64,000 nt of DNA from Streptomyces sp. ISL-98 (GCF_018614055.1 NZ_JAGGPB010000004.1:1-64000); one strand, 5' to 3'; shown: positions 52,247 through 64,000, numbered from the stretch's first letter. The notes: generated by a model not told the origin, from the letters alone. Numbers and translations: made by a program.

Positions 52247-52371
52247 CCCACCCCCAGGTGTCTCGTAAAGCCGCGGCACTCACGCCGCAGGGCGGCCGCG
52301 AGGCCAATGCCTCGTGACCGCCCCACGTCAGAGCGTTCCTCAATACCTGCCGGGTCACACCATCTGGTGGG

Positions 52372-53517
52372 TCACACCCCGGACGGAATCTCGGCCTTCT
52401 CGCCGGGGGCGCCGTCATCTCCCCCGCTGGCAGCGATCTTTTTGTTGCGGTGCAGCGAGGACCAGAACGACCCGGCGATCAGGAGGACACCGACAAGACC
52501 GGTGATGAGCTCACTGATCTCGTGCTCGATGGTGACGAGCAGGATGACCGCGAGCGCGCCGATCGCGTAGTGCGCGCCGTGCTCCAGGTAGACGTAGTCG
52601 TCAAGGGTGCCCTGGCGGACCAGGTAGACCGTGAGCGAACGTACGTACATCGCGCCGATGCCGAGGCCGAGCGCCATCCAGAAGATGTGGTTCGTAATCG
52701 CGAAGGCGCCGATGACACCGTCGAACGAGAAGGACGCGTCGAGGACTTCCAGGTAGAGGAAGAGGAAGAACGCAGCCTTGCCCGCGAGGCCGACCACGGA
52801 AACGGGCTTGCCCTCCGCCTTGGCCTTCTCCTCCTCCTCGTGCTCGCGCTCCTCTTCCTCTTCGATCTTGTTCTCGAAGTGGCCGGAGAGGCCGCCGACA
52901 ATGAGGTACGTGATCAGGCCGGCGACGCCGGAGAGCAGGACGGTGTCCGACTTGTCCAGGTAGCCCGTGCTGGTGTGCGCGTGCTCGGCGAAGGTCATCG
53001 CCGTGACCATCAGGGCGATCAGCGCGATGCAGACCGACAGCATGTCGATCTTGCCGAGCTTGGCCAGCGGACGCTCCAGCCAGCCGAGCCACTTGATGTC
53101 GCGCTCCTGGAAAATGAAGTCCAGGAAGATCATCAACAGGAACATGCCACCGAAGGCGGCGATCGCCGGGTGGGCGTCCGTGACCAGCGACTCGTACTGA
53201 TCGGGATTGTCCATCGCCAGCTCGATCGCTTCGATCGGGCCGACCTTGGCGCTGATGGCGACGATGGCTACGGGGAAGACCAGCCGCATACCGAAGACGG
53301 CGACCAGGATGCCGACGGTGAGGAAGATCTTCTGCCAGAAGGCATTCATCTTCTTCAGGATTCCGGCGTTGACCACCGCGTTGTCGAAGGACAGTGAGAT
53401 CTCGAGGATCGACAGGATCAGTACGACCCCGAACGCCTCCCACCCCCACTGCCAGGCGGCGAATGCCAGTCCAATTGCCGTGACGGCAAAGGACCAGCCG
53501 AAGGTTTTGAGAACCAC
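52372..53517 (-). CDS. DUF475/TerC-superfamily membrane protein
   Basis: 381 residues, about ten helices. LEISLSFDNAVVNAGILKKM and LEVLDASFSFDGVIGAFA are the pair of TerC-type motifs (SFDNAV / SFDGV with Asp). A very acidic cytoplasmic loop EEEEEREHEEEEKAKAEGKP sits in the middle. TerC proteins are linked to manganese export and tellurite tolerance. GTG start at 53517. With the two TerD genes upstream it may form one leftward transcript. Confidence 0.9.
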   Translation of the reverse strand: MVLKTFGWSFAVTAIGLAFAAWQWGWEAFGVVLILSILEISLSFDNAVVNAGILKKMNAFWQKIFLTVGILVAVFGMRLVFPVAIVAISAKVGPIEAIELAMDNPDQYESLVTDAHPAIAAFGGMFLLMIFLDFIFQERDIKWLGWLERPLAKLGKIDMLSVCIALIALMVTAMTFAEHAHTSTGYLDKSDTVLLSGVAGLITYLIVGGLSGHFENKIEEEEEREHEEEEKAKAEGKPVSVVGLAGKAAFFLFLYLEVLDASFSFDGVIGAFAITNHIFWMALGLGIGAMYVRSLTVYLVRQGTLDDYVYLEHGAHYAIGALAVILLVTIEHEISELITGLVGVLLIAGSFWSSLHRNKKIAASGGDDGAPGEKAEIPSGV

Positions 53518-53566
53518 TGGTTACCCCATCGTGTAAGTACGGGTCTCCCCCGCGCCGTGCGCGGCT

Positions 53567-54142
53567 TTACGAAACGTTGACCCCGAAGTCTAGGGCGATG
53601 CCTCTCAGGCCCGACGCATACCCCTGCCCTACGGCCCGGAACTTCCACTCGCCGCCATACCGGTACACCTCACCGAAGATCATCGCGGTCTCGCTGGAGG
53701 CGTCCTCGGAGAGGTCGTAGCGAGCCAGTTCCTGACCGTCGGCCTGATTCACCACGCGAATGAAAGCATTGCTGACCTGGCCGAATGTCTGGCCGCGATT
53801 GTCTGCGTCGTGGATGGAGACCGGGAAAATGATCTTGTCCACGCGCTCGGGCACCTGGGAGAGGTCGACCAGCAGCGACTCGTCGTCGCCCTCGCCCTCA
53901 CCGGTCAGGTTGTCACCAGTGTGCTCGACGGAGCCCTCGGGGCTCTTGAGGTTGTTGTAAAAGACGAAGTACTCGTCGCCGAGCACCCGGCCGTTCTCGC
54001 ACAGCAGTGCGCTGGCGTCGAGGTCGAAGGGGGCTCCAGTGGTGGAGCGCGCGTCCCAGCCGAGCCCGATCAGGACCTGAGTGAGGTTCGGTGCGGCCTT
54101 GGAGAGGGAGACATTGCCTCCCTTGGCGAGCGTAACGCCCAT
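53567..54142 (-). CDS. terD: TerD-family stress protein, copy 1
   Basis: 191 residues. The full TerD pattern [67 protein letters not shown] and [23 protein letters not shown]. Both Ca2+ sites (DLDAS, and GEGDDE) are intact. It is ~65% identical by eye to the next gene, a tandem duplication. ATG at 54142 with GGGGAGG upstream. Confidence 0.93.
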   Translation of the reverse strand: MGVTLAKGGNVSLSKAAPNLTQVLIGLGWDARSTTGAPFDLDASALLCENGRVLGDEYFVFYNNLKSPEGSVEHTGDNLTGEGEGDDESLLVDLSQVPERVDKIIFPVSIHDADNRGQTFGQVSNAFIRVVNQADGQELARYDLSEDASSETAMIFGEVYRYGGEWKFRAVGQGYASGLRGIALDFGVNVS

Positions 54143-54241
54143 GATCTTGCATCCTCCCCGCGGTACGGATGAGTGGTCAGGCACGTCCGGCGCCGCACAT
54201 GTCGCGTGCGACGCCGGACGGGAAGGCGGTCTGGCTCAGGC

Positions 54242-54817
54242 TCAGACGTTGACGCCGAAGTCCTGCGCGATGCCGCGCAGGCCCGAGGCGTAACCCTGGC
54301 CGATTGCCCGGAACTTCCACTCCGGACCGTTGCGGTAGAGCTCGCCGAAGACCATCGCGGTCTCGGTCGAGGCGTCCTCGCTCAGGTCGTAGCGCGCGAG
54401 CTCCGCGTTGTCGGCCTGGTTCACCACGCGGATGTACGCGTTGCGGACCTGGCCGAAGCTCTGCTGCCGCGCCTCGGCCTCGTAGATCGAGACGGGGAAC
54501 ACTACCTTGGCAACGTCGGCCGGCACACCGGCCAGGTTCACCTTGATGACCTCGTCGTCGCCCTCGCCCTCACCGGTGAGGTTGTCACCGGTGTGCTCGA
54601 CGGAACCGTCGGGGCTCTTGAGGTTGTTGAAAAAGACGAAGTTCGAGTCGTTGGTGACCTTGCCCTCCGTGTTGGTCAGCAGGGCGCTGGCGTCGAGGTC
54701 GAAGTCACCCCCGGTGGTGGTACGAGCGTCCCAGCCCAGACCGACGATGACCGCGGTCAGGTTGGGGGCGGCCTTGGTCAGCGAGACGTTGCCGCCCTTG
54801 CTGAGGCTGACTCCCAC
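54242..54817 (-). CDS. terD: TerD-family stress protein, copy 2
   Basis: 191 residues, GTG start with GGGAGG 4 bases upstream. Sequence order and Ca2+ sites are as in copy 1 ([22 protein letters not shown]), with a few exchanges such as [11 protein letters not shown]. The pair, TerA and the DUF475 protein make a metal- or stress-responsive surface complex. TAGGAT about 65 bp upstream of the GTG may be its -10 box. Confidence 0.93.
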   Translation of the reverse strand: MGVSLSKGGNVSLTKAAPNLTAVIVGLGWDARTTTGGDFDLDASALLTNTEGKVTNDSNFVFFNNLKSPDGSVEHTGDNLTGEGEGDDEVIKVNLAGVPADVAKVVFPVSIYEAEARQQSFGQVRNAYIRVVNQADNAELARYDLSEDASTETAMVFGELYRNGPEWKFRAIGQGYASGLRGIAQDFGVNV

Positions 54818-54968
54818 GAGTCCTCCCATGTGATGTCGAGGGGCCGAGGCACCCCGTATTGCGCTGGTATCGGATCAACGAGTCGATCCTAGTGACCGGT
54901 TCCCGCCCGCAGTAGCTGTCAAGTCCCGATTTTCCGCCTGCGGAAGGCCGCTCCGGGGCCGGTGGGTC

Positions 54969-55427
54969 TCAGAGGTTGTTGAGCGCCTTGAGGTACTCGT
55001 TCAGGTCGCGGGCGTCGGGCAGCGCGTTCACGACGGTCCAGCGCACCACGCCCTCCTTGTCGATGATGAAGGTGCCGCGCACCGCGCAGCCCTTCTCCTC
55101 GTCGAAGACGCCGTACGCGCGCGAGGCCTCACCGTGCGGCCAGAAGTCCGACAGGAGCGGGTACTCGAAGCCCTCCTTGTCGGCGAAGACGCGGAGCGTG
55201 TGGATCGAGTCGTTGGAGACGGCGAGCAGCTGCACGTCGTCGTTGACGAACTGCGGCAGCTCGTCACGGAGCGCGCACAGTTCGCCCGTGCAGACACCGG
55301 TGAAGGCGAACGGGTAGAAGAGCAGCACCACATTCTTCTCGCCGCGGAAGTCGGAGAGCTTCACGGTCCGGCCGTGGTTGTCCTTGAGCTCGATGTCCGG
55401 GGCCTGAGTGCCGACCTCGATCGCCAT
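54969..55427 (-). CDS. AhpE-like peroxiredoxin
   Basis: 152 residues. [20 protein letters not shown] carries the peroxidatic Cys (C45 in the PxxxT/SxxC frame) and a second Cys 5 residues on; [18 protein letters not shown] and [10 protein letters not shown] follow. It reduces H2O2 or alkyl peroxides. The short C-x4-C spacing is as in mycobacterial AhpE. Separate from the Ter genes by 150 bp. Confidence 0.9.
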   Translation of the reverse strand: MAIEVGTQAPDIELKDNHGRTVKLSDFRGEKNVVLLFYPFAFTGVCTGELCALRDELPQFVNDDVQLLAVSNDSIHTLRVFADKEGFEYPLLSDFWPHGEASRAYGVFDEEKGCAVRGTFIIDKEGVVRWTVVNALPDARDLNEYLKALNNL

Positions 55428-55505
55428 GAAACGCCGTCCCTTCAGAGGTGATCTTTGCGGGGGTCTGTACGGGGTGGTCTGTACGGGTGAGACAGCCTAC
55501 GCAAA

Positions 55506-55535
55506 GGCCCCCGCCGACTGATGTCGGCGGGGGCC
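55506..55535 (-). terminator. Hairpin between DUF3052 and peroxiredoxin genes
   Basis: A perfect 13-bp stem GGCCCCCGCCGAC with GTCGGCGGGGGCC and a TGAT loop; it would end the DUF3052 transcript before the downstream peroxiredoxin gene. Confidence 0.75.
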
Positions 55536-55592
55536 CTGGTTCGCCTTGGGCGCAGCCTGCTCATGAGGAGTCTGCTCGGACGCGGCGGTGGC

Positions 55593-56021
55593 TCAGCGCT
55601 TTGCCTTCGGGGTCACCAGCCGGCCGGCGCTCCAGTCCTTGCCCGCGCTGACGGTCTTGGTCTGGGAAAGACCCGCCGTCTGCGCAGCCTCGCTGATGTC
55701 GCTGGGCTCGACGTACCCGTCACGGCCGGTCTTCGGGGTCAGCAGCAGCACCTGGCCGCCGTCCTCGAGCAGACCAATGGCGTCCACCAGCGCGTCCGTA
55801 AGGTCGCCGTCCTCGTCACGGAACCAGAGAACAACGACGTCAGCGACGTCGTCGTAATCCTCGTCGACGATTTCCTGGCCGGTGATGGCCTCAATACCCT
55901 CACGGAGTTCCTGCTCGACGTCGTCGTCGTAGCCGATCTCCTGGACCACCTGTCCGGGCTCGAACCCCAGGCGTGCTGCCGGGTTGGTCCGCTCCTCCGC
56001 GTGGTCCGCGGTCGCGCTCAC
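55593..56021 (-). CDS. DUF3052 family protein
   Basis: 142 residues from a GTG with GGAGGCAATCC upstream. Central sequence LGFEPGQVVQEIGYDDDVEQ, VLWFRDEDGDLTDALVDAIGLL and GGQVLLLTPKTGRDGYV are the family's conserved blocks. Highly acidic, and an apparent Rossmann-like half-fold; function unknown. Divergent from aceE across a 457-bp gap. Confidence 0.85.
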   Translation of the reverse strand: MSATADHAEERTNPAARLGFEPGQVVQEIGYDDDVEQELREGIEAITGQEIVDEDYDDVADVVVLWFRDEDGDLTDALVDAIGLLEDGGQVLLLTPKTGRDGYVEPSDISEAAQTAGLSQTKTVSAGKDWSAGRLVTPKAKR

Positions 56022-56478
56022 GGATTGCCTCCTGATCATGTTTTGGGGAATACCTTCAGCCCACGCGCGTGCGTGGGCGTTGGCCGTAGTCCACACGTGC
56101 GGGACCGATCGCGCAAGTACCCGGCCGTGGAGACAGCCGAAACGGTGACGGATAGGGCGGGTTCACCGCAACTCCAGACCCGGCCACAGGCCGTCCGGTG
56201 ACTCATCCCACACCCCATTCCGGCACTTTTGTAAGCCTACGCGGCTTCGGTGGGCCGTTCGAGGGCGAACAGCCTTACGGAACGCGTGAACGTGTTGGGC
56301 GTAAGGTTGCGATTTGGCCGGACCCATCCTCGGATCCTCCTCGGACCCGTCCTGGGGCTGACGACGAGCCTTCTCACCGGGCGGGGGTTACCCCTCGGTA
56401 GAGATGACGTTTGCGTTCCCGGGGTACACGATGGAGGCGGCGCGACACCCCTCACGACCCAACCAGCGAAGGAACAGC
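56022..56478. other. Divergent promoter region DUF3052 / aceE
   Basis: No gene in 457 bp. CCTTACG (56273-56279) and CGTAAGG (56300-56306) form an inverted repeat 170 bp before aceE, a candidate operator. A frame running into aceE from 56404 is not needed to explain the gene start. Confidence 0.4.
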
Positions 56479-59211
<2,733 letters not shown>

Positions 59212-59226
59212 CCGCGGTTGTTGGTG

Positions 59227-59268
59227 GGAAGGGGCGGCGGGACCTCATGAGGTCCCGCCGCCCCTTCC
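59227..59268. terminator. Perfect 42-bp palindrome after aceE
   Basis: The sequence GGAAGGGGCGGCGGGACCTC is followed at once by CATG-centred complement through 59268; both halves match exactly with no loop. It ends the aceE transcript 16 bp after the stop and could cruciform. No T-run follows. Confidence 0.85.
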
Positions 59269-59304
59269 GTTCTTCCCTCGTTGCGCGTTCCATACGATGC
59301 GGGC

Positions 59305-60099
59305 ATGAAGGTGCAGACGGCGCAGAGCCGGTGGGAAAAGCGCACGCAGGGGGTCCTGCTGTGGCTGGCGGTGGCTTTCGCCGTCGCGTACGCGGTGCCG
59401 ATCGTCGCGCCCGACGCCAATGGCGCAGTGCGCCGGACATGCATGATCGCCGAGTGGGTGGTCTGGGGTGCCTTCGCCCTGGACTACCTCGTACGGCTTG
59501 CTCTGGCGCCCAGCAAGTGGCTGTTCGTACGCAGTCACCCGCTGGACCTGCTCGCGGTGCTCGTGCCGCTGCTGCGCCCGCTGCAACTGCTGAGGCTCGT
59601 CGCCACCCTGCTGCTGGTCGGCCGACGCGCCATGGTGGCCCCCCAGATACAGCTGACGACGTACGTCGGGGGCGCGGTGCTCGGCCTGCTGATGTTCGGC
59701 TCGCTGGCCGTGCTGGAGGTCGAGCGCGGCGCTCCCGGCGGGAACATCAAGACGCTGGGTGACGCGGTGTGGTGGTCGTTCACGACGATGACCACGGTCG
59801 GGTACGGCGACCACTCCCCGACGACGGGGCTCGGGCGGATGCTCGCGGTGGGCCTGATGCTGTCGGGTATCGCGCTGCTCGGTGTCGTCACCGCGAACAT
59901 CGCGGCCTGGTTCATCTCCCGCTTCGAGCGGGACGACGTCGAGGAGCGCCGTCAGACGGCGCTCCTCGAAGCGTTGACCGCGGAGGTCAGGGAACTGCGG
60001 GCGGAGGTCGGCCGGCTTTCGGGCGGGGCGGCGGCGCAGGTGCCCGCTCAGGGGTCCGAGCCGGTTGCGCCCGCCGCGGACCGGCCTGCGGCCCGCTGA
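59305..60099 (+). CDS. Potassium ion channel protein
   Basis: 264 residues, about six helices; the selectivity filter is TTMTTVGYGDHS. A voltage-sensor-like S4 part is short (RPLQLLRLVATLLLVGRR, three Arg). The C-terminal coiled coil ERRQTALLEALTAEVRELRAEV may tetramerise. TACGAT (59293-59298) ends 6 bases before the ATG, so it may be leaderless. Confidence 0.88.
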   Translation: MKVQTAQSRWEKRTQGVLLWLAVAFAVAYAVPIVAPDANGAVRRTCMIAEWVVWGAFALDYLVRLALAPSKWLFVRSHPLDLLAVLVPLLRPLQLLRLVATLLLVGRRAMVAPQIQLTTYVGGAVLGLLMFGSLAVLEVERGAPGGNIKTLGDAVWWSFTTMTTVGYGDHSPTTGLGRMLAVGLMLSGIALLGVVTANIAAWFISRFERDDVEERRQTALLEALTAEVRELRAEVGRLSGGAAAQVPAQGSEPVAPAADRPAAR

Positions 60100-60133
60100 G
60101 GGTCTCGGGCCGGTTTCCGCCGGAACGGCCCGT

Positions 60134-60496
60134 TCAGCTCTCCCACACCTTGAACGCCCTGACCCGGTAAGGGGATTGCGGCACCCACGTCCCCCCTCCC
60201 GGATACGTCTCGAACTCGCCCGTCTCCTCGCACTCCCGCGACTGGTACGTCGTAACCGGCCGCCCCGTCCGGTTGGCCAGGGACTGGGCGTCCGTGCCCG
60301 GAGGCAGTGGGACGCAGCTTTCGATGTCGATGCCGGACAGTTCGTGGGCCTGGCGCCCGCCCTTGAAGTCCGGTTTCGCCCACAGGCAGAGCTCGCCGGT
60401 GGCACAGCTCCCGAGGCGCGGTGGCGTCGCGTGGGCGGTCTGCGGCAGGAGTGCCGCGACGGTCAGGATTCCGGCCGCGAGTACGGTCGTACGCAT
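60134..60496 (-). CDS. Secreted I36-type peptidase inhibitor family protein
   Basis: 120 residues. Signal peptide (TVLAAGILTVAALLPQTAHA) and a beta-gamma-crystallin-like domain CATGELCLWAKPDFKGGRQ, YQSRECEETGEFETYPGG. It resembles the Streptomyces metalloproteinase inhibitor SMPI family (I36), with four to six Cys. ATG at 60496 with GGGGG 9 bases upstream. Confidence 0.82.
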   Translation of the reverse strand: MRTTVLAAGILTVAALLPQTAHATPPRLGSCATGELCLWAKPDFKGGRQAHELSGIDIESCVPLPPGTDAQSLANRTGRPVTTYQSRECEETGEFETYPGGGTWVPQSPYRVRAFKVWES

Positions 60497-60646
60497 CTGG
60501 ATCAACCCCCGTGTTGTGCGGATCAGTTGACCGCACCCTGACCTGCGAGGACGCAGGGGCGTAAGGGCCCGGGGGACGTTCCACCCGGATAGGCGACAGC
60601 CCCGCCGGAACCGTCCGGCGGGGCGGTCGTACGCACCGGGTTGACG

Positions 60647-62251
60647 TCAGATGTGGGCGCCGCCCGCCCCCGCCTCCGCGTTCGCGCCGCGCTTCGTCAG
60701 CGTGGCGACCAGCGCCGCGACGACCGCGACCACGCCGGCGACCGTGAAGGCCAGGCCCATGCCCGACACGAACGTGTCATGCGCGACCGAGGTGATCGCC
60801 TCGGCGACGGGCTGTGGAGCCTTCGGCGGGACCGGGGCTCCGCCCATCTCGATCACGGTGGAGGCCTGGTCGAGCTGCGCGGGCGTGAGCGGCGGCAGCT
60901 TCGCATCGGCCCAGTTCGCGGGCAGGTCGTTGTCGACCCTGGCGGCCATTACGGCGCCCAGCACCGCCGTACCGAGCGCGCCGCCGACCTGCATACCGGC
61001 CTGCTGGAGACCGCCCGCGACACCCGACAGCTCCATCGGGGCATTGCCGACGATGACCTCCGTGGCGCCGACCATGACCGGGGCGAGGCCGAGGCCGAGC
61101 ATCCCGAGCCAGAGCGACATGGGGAGCGTGGCGGTGTCCGTGGTCATGGTGGACATGCCGAACATCGCCACCGCGGTGAAGACCATGCCGCCGACCAGGG
61201 GGACACGCGGGCCGAACTTGGTGATCAGCGCGCCCGCGATCGGTGAGGACACGATCATCATGGCCGTCAGCGGCAGCAGGTGCAGACCGCTGTCGACCGG
61301 GCTCATGCCGTGCACGTTCTGGAGATAGAAGGTGACGAAGAAGAGGCCGCCCATGAAGGCGAAGGCCATCAGCACCATCAGGACCGTACCGGCGGACAGC
61401 GGAACGGACTTGAACATGCCGAGCGGAATGAGCGGCTCCTTGACCTTCGTCTCCCAGAAGGCGAAGAGCACGAAGAGGACGACCGCTGCCGCGAGGAAGC
61501 CCAGCGTCTTCGTACCGCCCCAGCCCCATTCCGAGCCCTTGATGAGGGCCAGGATCAGCGCGAACATGCCGCCGGACAGGAGGAGGATGCCGGGGATGTC
61601 GAAGGACTTCGGGGCGTTCTCGGCGCGGTGGTCCTTGAGGATCACCAGGCCCAGTACGAGGGCGATGACACCGACCGGCACGTTGATGAAGAACACCGAC
61701 TGCCAGCTGACGTGTTCGACGAGCAGTCCGCCGACGATCGGGCCGCCCGCGGTGGAGGCGCCGATGACCATGCCCCAGATGCCGATCGCCATGTTCAGCT
61801 TCTCGGCGGGGAAGGTGGCGCGCAGCAGGCCGAGCGCGGCCGGCATCAGCAGTGCGCCGAAGAGGCCCTGGAGTACGCGGAAGGCGACCACCAGGCTGAC
61901 GTTCTCGGAGAATCCGATGGCGCCGGAGGCGAGCGCGAAGCCCGCCACGCCTATGAGGAAGGTCTGGCGGTGGCCGAAGCGGTCACCCAGCTTGCCCGCG
62001 GTGATCAGTGCGACGGCGAGCGCGAGGAGGTATCCGTTGGTGATCCACTGGACGCCGGCCATCGTGGTGCCGAGGTCCTTGGCGATGGCGGGGTTGGCGA
62101 TCGCGACGATCGTGCCGTCGAGCGCGACCATCATCACGCCGATCGCCACACCGATCAACGTCAGCCAGGGGTGTCCCCTGAGCCCCCTGGCCGGTGCGGG
62201 CGCGGGATTCTGCGGCGGCGGCGCCTTGTCGATGGTCGTCTGACTAGTCAT
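60647..62251 (-). CDS. DHA2-type MFS drug exporter
   Basis: 534 residues, 14 helices; ALDGTIVAIANPAIA (D1), GKLGDRFGHRQ (A), GASTAGGPIVGG (C). Exports antiseptic- or antibiotic-like cations with H+. On the minus strand TTGTCA and TAGCCT, 18 bases apart, end 7 bases before the ATG (leaderless). The divergent TetR gene at 62376 and the shared operator imply drug-inducible repression. Confidence 0.9.
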   Translation of the reverse strand: MTSQTTIDKAPPPQNPAPAPARGLRGHPWLTLIGVAIGVMMVALDGTIVAIANPAIAKDLGTTMAGVQWITNGYLLALAVALITAGKLGDRFGHRQTFLIGVAGFALASGAIGFSENVSLVVAFRVLQGLFGALLMPAALGLLRATFPAEKLNMAIGIWGMVIGASTAGGPIVGGLLVEHVSWQSVFFINVPVGVIALVLGLVILKDHRAENAPKSFDIPGILLLSGGMFALILALIKGSEWGWGGTKTLGFLAAAVVLFVLFAFWETKVKEPLIPLGMFKSVPLSAGTVLMVLMAFAFMGGLFFVTFYLQNVHGMSPVDSGLHLLPLTAMMIVSSPIAGALITKFGPRVPLVGGMVFTAVAMFGMSTMTTDTATLPMSLWLGMLGLGLAPVMVGATEVIVGNAPMELSGVAGGLQQAGMQVGGALGTAVLGAVMAARVDNDLPANWADAKLPPLTPAQLDQASTVIEMGGAPVPPKAPQPVAEAITSVAHDTFVSGMGLAFTVAGVVAVVAALVATLTKRGANAEAGAGGAHI

Positions 62252-62275
62252 ACGCAAGAGGCTAATGACAGCCAC

Positions 62276-62314
62276 TGACAGTTGACAAACGAATTCACAA
62301 GACGGTAACTGTCA
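62276..62314. promoter_or_regulatory. Divergent promoters and TetR operator
   Basis: TGACAGTT (62276-62283) and AACTGTCA (62307-62314) form an inverted repeat; TTGACA (62282-62287) and TAACTG (62306-62311), 18 apart, make the rightward promoter for the TetR gene. Binding here would close both directions. Confidence 0.6.
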
Positions 62315-62375
62315 CGAAGCTCACAGGTATTCTGAGCTGGACAAACGCGGAAAGAGGCCACCAGGGCATGACGCC

Positions 62376-63056
62376 ATGACCGAGCAGCAAGAGGCCACCC
62401 GGCCGACGGGACTGCGCGAGCGCAAGAAGCAGCGCACTCGTGACGCCCTGCTGCGCGCCGCGCTGGAGCTCTTCACCACACAGGGGTACGAGCAGACGAC
62501 CGTCGACGAGATCGCCGACGCCGTCGAGGTCTCCCAGCGCACCTTCTTCCGCTACTTCGCCAACAAGGAAGAGGCCGCCTTCGCCGTCCAGGAGATGGTG
62601 GAGTCGCACTTCCTCGCCGAGCTGCGCGAACGCCCCGCGAAGGAGGGCCCGTTCGTAGCCATGCGCAAGGCCGTACTGGGCGCCTGGGACACCATCGGCG
62701 AGGCCATCGAAGCCGTCGTGCCGGTCGAACTGCACATGCGCACCTACCAGATGATCGAGTCGACGCCCGCGCTGCTCGCCGCCCATCTGCGCCGCTCCAC
62801 GGAGCTGGAGGAGCAGGTCGCCCGGATCGTCGCCGACCGCGAAGGGCTGGATCTGGACGCCGATCCCCGGCCGCGTATCGCCGTCGCGGCGTTCACCGGC
62901 GTCATGCGCGTGTCGGGCCGGCTGTGGGGGCAGAGCGAGGACGTCAGCATCGAGTCGATCAGGGCGCTGACCGAGCTCTACCTGGACCACCTCGAACCGG
63001 CGCTCGCGGCCGACTGGCGCACTCCGGCGTGCGACACGGTTGCACACAAAGCGTGA
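62376..63056 (+). CDS. TetR-family repressor, divergent to the MFS gene
   Basis: 226 residues. N-terminal helix-turn-helix: RDALLRAALELFTTQGYEQ, EVSQRTFFRYFANKEEAAF. C-terminal domain with MRVSGRLWGQSEDVSIES. Such divergent pairs usually sense the exporter's substrate. ATG at 62376. Confidence 0.9.
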   Translation: MTEQQEATRPTGLRERKKQRTRDALLRAALELFTTQGYEQTTVDEIADAVEVSQRTFFRYFANKEEAAFAVQEMVESHFLAELRERPAKEGPFVAMRKAVLGAWDTIGEAIEAVVPVELHMRTYQMIESTPALLAAHLRRSTELEEQVARIVADREGLDLDADPRPRIAVAAFTGVMRVSGRLWGQSEDVSIESIRALTELYLDHLEPALAADWRTPACDTVAHKA

Positions 63057-63143
63057 ACATCCCTTCACCACCGGCCGTTTGAAACGTGATCCGAGTCACG
63101 GTCTTCGCGGTGAGCCTCCCGCGTCTCCTAGGGTGGCTCGATA

Positions 63144-64000
63144 GTGACTTCCTTCGACTCCTCCCCCACCCTCAACGCATGGCGCGCGCTGCTCGCTCTC
63201 GCCGTGGTGTTCGTCCTGCTGGCGACCTCCGGATGGACGGCGATACGCCACCACAAGGACGAATCCGATCCGCTGGGGGCATCGCTCTCCGCCTGGGCCC
63301 GGGGCGGCATCGACGGCCGCGAGCTGCCGGAGGCCGGGTCGGCGCCCGACCGGATCGCCCGCTTCTTCGCCTCCCTCACCGCGACGCAGCGGGGCCGGCT
63401 CGTCGACCGCTACCCGCTGGTCGTCGGCAACATGAACGGCGCCCCGCTCACTCTGCGCTACCGCGCCAACCACCGGGCCCTCGGCGAGGCGCGCACGGTC
63501 GAACTGCAGCGCATGCACGACAAACGGCTGACTCCGGAAGGCCGCATGGCGGCGGACCGCAGGATGCACCGGTTCGCGTCGCTCATGAACAGCGACCGGC
63601 AGATCCTGGCCTTCGACCCCGCGGGTTCCGGCCAGGTCGCCGAGGTCTTCGGCGACCTCGGGCGCGCACAGCGGGTCTCGGTCGTCGTCCCCGGCGTGGA
63701 CACCAATGTGGTGAATTTCGAGCGGACACGCCGCAAGTACACCGCGCCTGTCGGCATGGCGAAGTCGCTGTACGCCGCCGAGCGCGCGGCAGCGCCCCGT
63801 ACCCGTACCGCCGTCATCGCCTGGGCCGACTACACCTCGCCCGCCGGTGTCGGCATGGACGCGGCCATCGGCAAGCTCGCCAGGGACGGCTCCAAGCGGC
63901 TCACCTCGCTCGTGCGGGCGCTGCCCGGCGACTCGAAGGTGTCCCTCTTCTGCCACAGCTACGGCTCCGTGGTCTGCGGCGTCGCCGCCCCCGAACTGCC
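63144..64000 (+). CDS. Alpha/beta hydrolase of DUF1023 type, cut by the window end
   Basis: At least 285 residues from a GTG. One membrane helix (ALLALAVVFVLLATSGWTAI), then DUF1023: RIARFFASLT, PLVVGNMNGAP, GQVAEVFGDL, SVVVPGVDTNV, AVIAWADYTSP. The nucleophile elbow is CHSYGSVVCG. The gene continues past base 64000. TAGGGT 9 bases before the start may be a leaderless -10 box. Confidence 0.85.
   Translation, partial: MTSFDSSPTLNAWRALLALAVVFVLLATSGWTAIRHHKDESDPLGASLSAWARGGIDGRELPEAGSAPDRIARFFASLTATQRGRLVDRYPLVVGNMNGAPLTLRYRANHRALGEARTVELQRMHDKRLTPEGRMAADRRMHRFASLMNSDRQILAFDPAGSGQVAEVFGDLGRAQRVSVVVPGVDTNVVNFERTRRKYTAPVGMAKSLYAAERAAAPRTRTAVIAWADYTSPAGVGMDAAIGKLARDGSKRLTSLVRALPGDSKVSLFCHSYGSVVCGVAAPEL

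Overview
The window is about 72% GC by eye, with GTG/TTG starts, many 1-4 base stop/start overlaps, TerD paralogues, an AceE-type pyruvate dehydrogenase and an SCO2322-type secreted protein. All of this points to the chromosome of a Streptomyces or very close relative. Most of it reads as conserved chromosomal DNA. The accessory parts are an IS630 copy at the left edge and a decayed island at about 38.1-42.1 kb beside a tRNA-Val gene.

Left part (0-18.4 kb): a frameshifted IS630 element sits exactly at the stop codon of a toroid-fold gene that belongs to a three-gene set (toroid protein, methyltransferase, GT4 glycosyltransferase). Next come a KstR-like TetR regulator, a Phd/Doc-like toxin-antitoxin pair, a ferredoxin plus aldehyde dehydrogenase pair and a metallo-beta-lactamase-fold hydrolase. 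Further on are a FadA5-like steroid thiolase and a CYP125-like P450. Five KstR-type operators (TNNAACNNGTTNNA) lie in front of these genes, so they look like a dispersed sterol side-chain regulon. Between them is a cobalamin-riboswitch operon: a surface alpha/alpha-toroid protein, an SCO2322-family protein, and ECF T, fused double-ATPase and S components. This is probably a corrinoid capture and uptake system. A MITE-like palindrome has been domesticated as the linker of the double ATPase.

Middle (18.6-38 kb): mostly single housekeeping or accessory genes. They include a PPOX-type flavoprotein, a GT87-PAP2 membrane fusion, an ABM protein, a coupled paralogous pair, GNAT, an MFS transporter with a winged-helix tail, a peptidoglycan-binding protein, a HAD phosphatase, TMEM165/GDT1 and FetB-like membrane proteins. 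A secreted HNH nuclease, PhoD, an FAD-binding protein, DedA, DUF2277, an atypical SDR divergent from an ECF41-like sigma factor, and a classical SDR follow.

Island (38.1-42.5 kb): a truncated XRE regulator, an IS5-type transposase relic, a DHFR-like reductase, several tiny or decayed ORFs, a secreted His-rich protein, an integrase relic and tRNA-Val(UAC) with its terminator.

Right part (42.6-64 kb): a DUF4097 lipoprotein, a coiled-coil protein, FmdB and an O-methyltransferase precede a full Ter stress module. That module has a HAD phosphatase, a PRTase-TRSP-StiP fusion, a CitE-like lyase, three TerD-type proteins, TerA and a DUF475/TerC-type membrane protein. It is followed by an AhpE-like peroxiredoxin, DUF3052, aceE, a K+ channel, an I36-type inhibitor, a TetR/MFS divergent pair and an alpha/beta hydrolase cut by the window end.
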